A stretch of 8,954 bases of DNA from the NCBI GenBank assembly GCA_002455335.1, contig DKKP01000323.1, forward strand, positions 1 to 8,954, in the 5' to 3' direction. Position 1 is the stretch's first letter, and each line of letters starts with the position of its first letter. Below are positions 6,588 through 8,954 of this stretch, in pieces. Position numbers and translations under genes: made by a program. Source of the stretch: Anaerolineales bacterium UBA6663 (GTDB lineage Bacteria; Chloroflexota; Anaerolineae; Anaerolineales; UBA6663). The notes beneath the pieces were generated by a model, which saw only the letters and a list, made by a program, of their open reading frames with translations, was not told the origin of the DNA and made no database searches.

Positions 6588-6605
6588 TTGGGGCGGCGTC
6601 CCCAA
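6588..6605 (-). other. Hairpin at the 5' end of the dnaN leader
   Basis: The arms TTGGGG (6588-6593) and CCCCAA (6600-6605) form a perfect 6-bp stem with a 6-base loop. The predicted dnaN transcript starts near 6608, so the stem-loop would be almost 5'-terminal, about 30 bases before the start codon. It could protect the mRNA or modulate translation. Confidence 0.4.
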
Positions 6606-6614
6606 TGCTCGGCG

Positions 6615-6643
6615 AGTATACAACGAAACAAAATAGGCGTCAG
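6615..6643 (-). promoter_or_regulatory. Sigma70-type promoter of dnaN
   Basis: Read on the minus strand, the -35 box CTGACG (6643-6638), a 17-base AT-rich spacer and the -10 box TATACT (6620-6615) make a good promoter. The -10 matches consensus at 5 of 6 positions and the -35 at 4 of 6. The -35 box lies in the first two units of the heptamer repeat described at 6636-6680. Confidence 0.65.
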
Positions 6644-6680
6644 GTTTCAGGCGTCGGGCGTCAGTCATCGGCGGTCAACC
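6636..6680. repeat. Degenerate tandem heptamer array (consensus GGCGTCA)
   Basis: From 6636 the sequence can be cut into successive 7-base units: GGCGTCA at 6636, a variant at 6643, GGCGTCG at 6650, GGCGTCA again at 6657, then two more diverged units to 6677. Exact or near-exact copies fall at offsets of 14 and 7 bases. Such heptamer arrays between genes are reminiscent of dispersed repeats in other bacteria; whether they recur in this genome cannot be seen here. Confidence 0.6.
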
Positions 6681-6754
6681 CATACGACGCACTATTTGCG
6701 GTGGCGTGAACTGAAAGCTGATCGCTATTGGTTGACCGCCAACCGCCAGACGCC
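6657..6754. repeat. 98-bp imperfect inverted repeat between the PEP/pyruvate-binding gene and dnaN
   Basis: The outer arms GGCGTC (6657-6662) and GACGCC (6749-6754) pair, and the inner arms GGCGGTCAACC (6670-6680) and GGTTGACCGCC (6730-6740) are a perfect 11-bp inverted repeat around a 49-base core. The right end abuts the stop codon of the minus-strand gene (TGA at 6757-6755). It could end that transcript as a long hairpin, or be a small non-autonomous repeat element. No open reading frame or transposase lies inside. Confidence 0.6.
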
Positions 6755-8954
6755 TCACACAAAATGCGCCAGCGCCCTGTCGCCATCCATCAGAATCTGC
6801 ACGCTCTGACCCTGGCGCGCCTGCGCGACCCTGATCAGCTTCAACCCGAGCATCCCCGCCGCCGCCGCATCGGCCGGCAATTCGTCACCCAACGCGTCGG
6901 GCGCCGTTTCGAGGAAGTCGAGGTGTAGCGAATCGCTGTTCTGCCCCGGCGCAACAGCCAACGCAAAGATGTTCGACTCGACAAGGTCCTGGAAGAAGTG
7001 CGTGCCATACGACGGGTCTGGCAGGCCGTCGGAAGGGCCGCCGGCGACCTCGACCAGCGCGCGCGCGTTGAAGATGTCGGCATACGACACCGGTACGCCA
7101 AGCTCGATGTTCGACGAGCCCCAGCGTCCCGGGCCGATCAGGACGAAATCCTGGCCCTCGAGTTTCTTGTTCAGCCGCCCGATCAGGCGCGCCACATCGG
7201 CCCGCGCCCGTGGCTGGAGCGTCCGGTAGATCTCGGGCTTCACGTACACCACCCAGGCCACGCCGTCGATCCTGCCGCGCGGCACCATCCGGCCCGAAGT
7301 GAAGAGCCGGTCCTCGGCAGGCACATCCGGGATCGCCGGCACCTCGCCGCCACGGACCAGGCTCTGCGGCCGGCACTGCAGCACATGGAAGATCGGCGTC
7401 AATTTGCCGCCCGGCCCGGGCCGCAAGCTCGCCGTGAACTCGACATCCACAGGGAAACCGTAGTGCTTCTCGAGACGCTGTAGGATCGAGCGCATCCCGG
7501 CAGCAAAATCCGTGCGTGCGAGCAACGCGTCGAAGGTCAACACCAACCTGTCGCGCGCGACCCGCGGCCCAAGGCTGCGGATCGGGTTCAGGCCGTCCTC
7601 CTCGCGCACGGAGGCCAGATAGCGCAGCGGCGCATAGTCGTCGCCGAACAACTCGCCGGCCGTCAAGGTCGCGATTTGATTGCGCTCGAGATCGATGGCA
7701 TCGATCAGGTGCTGGGCATAGTGCGTCATCGCCTCAGGCGTGGTCTCGGGCCGCAGCGTCGGGTGGCTGAGATAGACCAGCCGCGGATAGTCCTCGCCGA
7801 CCCGGTTCACCGCACGGGTGCCGAGGCCGGTCACAAGCCGCAAGAAACCGTCTTCGCGCTTGAGCCGTGAGTTCCAGAGCACGGGCGCCTGGCTGAAAGC
7901 CACACCCGCCAACGTGGGGAAGAAGTACTGGCGATAGCGTTCGCCCTGGACCTCTTGCAACAGGATCGCCATGCGCTCGTCATAGTCGATCAGGTTCATG
8001 CGCCGCCTGTAGATCAAGGCGTCCGGGCTGTAGACGCTCGCATAGATCCGACGGATCGCGCGGGTCAGGTCGCGCAGATTCTCCTTGTCGTTGCCCTGGT
8101 TGGGACAGAAATAGCTGTCGTATTTCCCGGCGAACGAGGTGCCGAAGTTGTCTTCGAGCAGGCTCGACGACCTGACGATCACGGGCCGATCGCCGACCTC
8201 GCGCAGGATCTCACGCAGTTGGTCAGCGATCTCCTCCGGGAAGCGTCCCTGCTCGTACTCGGCCAGGATCATCGGGTAATCGGCCCGGATCTGATCGATC
8301 GGCTTGTACTTCTGGTTGATGTACTCGACCTTGTTGAGCGCCAGGTATTCGTAGAAGACGTCGGCGGCGATGAAGTATGAGCGCGGCATCGCCACCCGAC
8401 CCTGCAGGTCGACCCCGTCGGCCTCGACCGACCGTGTCTGTAAGATCTTCCAGGCCAACAGCATGCCGGCCGCCTTCCCACCGACCTTGCCGTTGCCGAT
8501 CCGGCGCTGCAAGATGTAGCGGAAGTCGTCGACATCCAGCCACTTCTTGGCCCGGCCGATAAAACTGAGCTGATCACTGATCAGCGACTTGATCAACACG
8601 ACGCGCATCTCTTCGATGTGATGCGCGACGCGCTCGCGCTCGGGCGCCGGGAGCGCCTCGTATTGCTCGATCTTGCGGATGAGCAGGTCGGTCGGCGCCA
8701 ATTCGGGGTTGAACGTCAGCGTGATCTCATCGAAGCTGGTCAGCGGCTCGGTCGAACGCCCACGCCGCGCGGCAAGCAGGTCCTCGACGATGCGGTGAAA
8801 GAGCTCGAGCGGCAAGTTATAGGCAAAGTAGAAGTCGATCAGGTGGTCGCGGGTCTGCTGCATCCGCAGTTCCCAGGATGCCGAATCCTCTTCGCCAAAC
8901 GGGTCGATCAGGCCCTCGCGGTGCTGCGAGAGCACGGCCTTCTCCTTGGCTTCC
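6755..8954 (-). CDS. PEP/pyruvate-binding domain protein (PEP synthase/PPDK-like ATP-grasp), possibly partial at its start
   Basis: The protein carries the ATP-grasp nucleotide-binding domain of PEP synthase and pyruvate phosphate dikinase. Numbering from GTG 8935 (726 residues), motifs are GNGKVGGKAAGM (147-158), VIVRSSSLLEDNFGTSFAGK (252-271, Arg255 in VRSS), MAILLQEVQGE (322-332), VDVEFTAS (496-503) and HVLQCRPQS (517-525). The phosphohistidine swivel domain (GGxxSHAA type) and the PEP/pyruvate TIM barrel are absent. A conserved C-terminal domain replaces them, with IGPGRWGSSNIELGVPVSYADI (600-621) and SYGTHFFQDLVESNIFAL (642-659). The N-terminal 1-140 is a helical extension. AAGGAG six bases before GTG 8935 makes that a plausible start, but the frame stays open to the window edge, so the N-terminus may be longer. 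Without the His domain it cannot run the full PEP synthase reaction alone; its true reaction is unknown to me. The domain assignment is firm, the function is not. Confidence 0.85.
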   Translation of the reverse strand, partial: EAKEKAVLSQHREGLIDPFGEEDSASWELRMQQTRDHLIDFYFAYNLPLELFHRIVEDLLAARRGRSTEPLTSFDEITLTFNPELAPTDLLIRKIEQYEALPAPERERVAHHIEEMRVVLIKSLISDQLSFIGRAKKWLDVDDFRYILQRRIGNGKVGGKAAGMLLAWKILQTRSVEADGVDLQGRVAMPRSYFIAADVFYEYLALNKVEYINQKYKPIDQIRADYPMILAEYEQGRFPEEIADQLREILREVGDRPVIVRSSSLLEDNFGTSFAGKYDSYFCPNQGNDKENLRDLTRAIRRIYASVYSPDALIYRRRMNLIDYDERMAILLQEVQGERYRQYFFPTLAGVAFSQAPVLWNSRLKREDGFLRLVTGLGTRAVNRVGEDYPRLVYLSHPTLRPETTPEAMTHYAQHLIDAIDLERNQIATLTAGELFGDDYAPLRYLASVREEDGLNPIRSLGPRVARDRLVLTFDALLARTDFAAGMRSILQRLEKHYGFPVDVEFTASLRPGPGGKLTPIFHVLQCRPQSLVRGGEVPAIPDVPAEDRLFTSGRMVPRGRIDGVAWVVYVKPEIYRTLQPRARADVARLIGRLNKKLEGQDFVLIGPGRWGSSNIELGVPVSYADIFNARALVEVAGGPSDGLPDPSYGTHFFQDLVESNIFALAVAPGQNSDSLHLDFLETAPDALGDELPADAAAAGMLGLKLIRVAQARQGQSVQILMDGDRALAHFV

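Noticed and set aside
5400..6809. A 469-codon open frame on the plus strand across dnaN
   Set aside because: It is the antisense shadow of dnaN, with an Arg/Asp/Gly-rich translation typical of GC-rich antisense frames, and it runs through the dnaN promoter and repeats.
1..8954. Search for CRISPR arrays, tRNA or rRNA genes, integrase or transposase genes, toxin-antitoxin or defence genes
   Set aside because: None found by eye; the only repeats are those listed at the FAS1 gene, mscL and upstream of dnaN.

Overview
The window is a GC-rich stretch of bacterial chromosome carrying housekeeping and cell-envelope genes. There are no rRNA or tRNA genes, CRISPR arrays, transposase genes or phage genes. 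Several traits point towards Chloroflexota (Anaerolineae-like), but only as an inference: two lipoproteins with FAS1 (fasciclin) domains behind Thr/Pro/Ala-rich linkers, a large PEP/pyruvate-binding protein of unusual architecture, a lone dnaN, and heptanucleotide repeats between genes. No marker gene settles the taxonomy.

Layout of the left half (plus strand). The window opens inside the gene for PTS enzyme I (ptsI, C-terminal half only, ending at 908). A short gap leads to a small MscS-type mechanosensitive channel gene (973-1806), whose end overlaps surE, a nucleoside monophosphate phosphatase gene (1787-2539), by 20 bases. After a gap of about 300 bases comes a lipoprotein with two FAS1 domains (2836-3831), followed by a 13-bp perfect hairpin. 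A clear sigma70-type promoter (4063-4091) then drives mscL (4148-4561), which ends at a textbook intrinsic terminator (4587-4617). A second, single-FAS1 lipoprotein gene (4763-5347) closes the plus-strand set.

Layout of the right half (minus strand). The right half converges on the left half at a 56-bp perfect palindrome (5358-5413). dnaN, the DNA polymerase III beta clamp, occupies 5427-6557 and has its own good promoter at 6615-6643. Upstream of it lies an interval of about 200 bases (6558-6754) rich in heptamer repeats and inverted repeats. Beyond that is a large gene (6755 to the window edge) whose protein has the ATP-grasp domain of PEP synthase/pyruvate phosphate dikinase and a distinct C-terminal domain, but neither the phosphohistidine domain nor the PEP-binding barrel.

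How the genes relate. Two osmotic safety-valve channels of different families (MscS-like and MscL) lie within 3.2 kb, and mscL is sandwiched between two surface FAS1 lipoproteins, which gives the plus-strand block an envelope theme. PtsI and the PEP/pyruvate-binding protein both touch PEP/pyruvate chemistry but are 6 kb apart on opposite strands, and nothing links them directly. I did not find a complete novel multi-gene system. The items most worth a second look are the long palindrome, the heptamer/inverted-repeat element upstream of dnaN, and the orphan PEP/pyruvate-binding protein.
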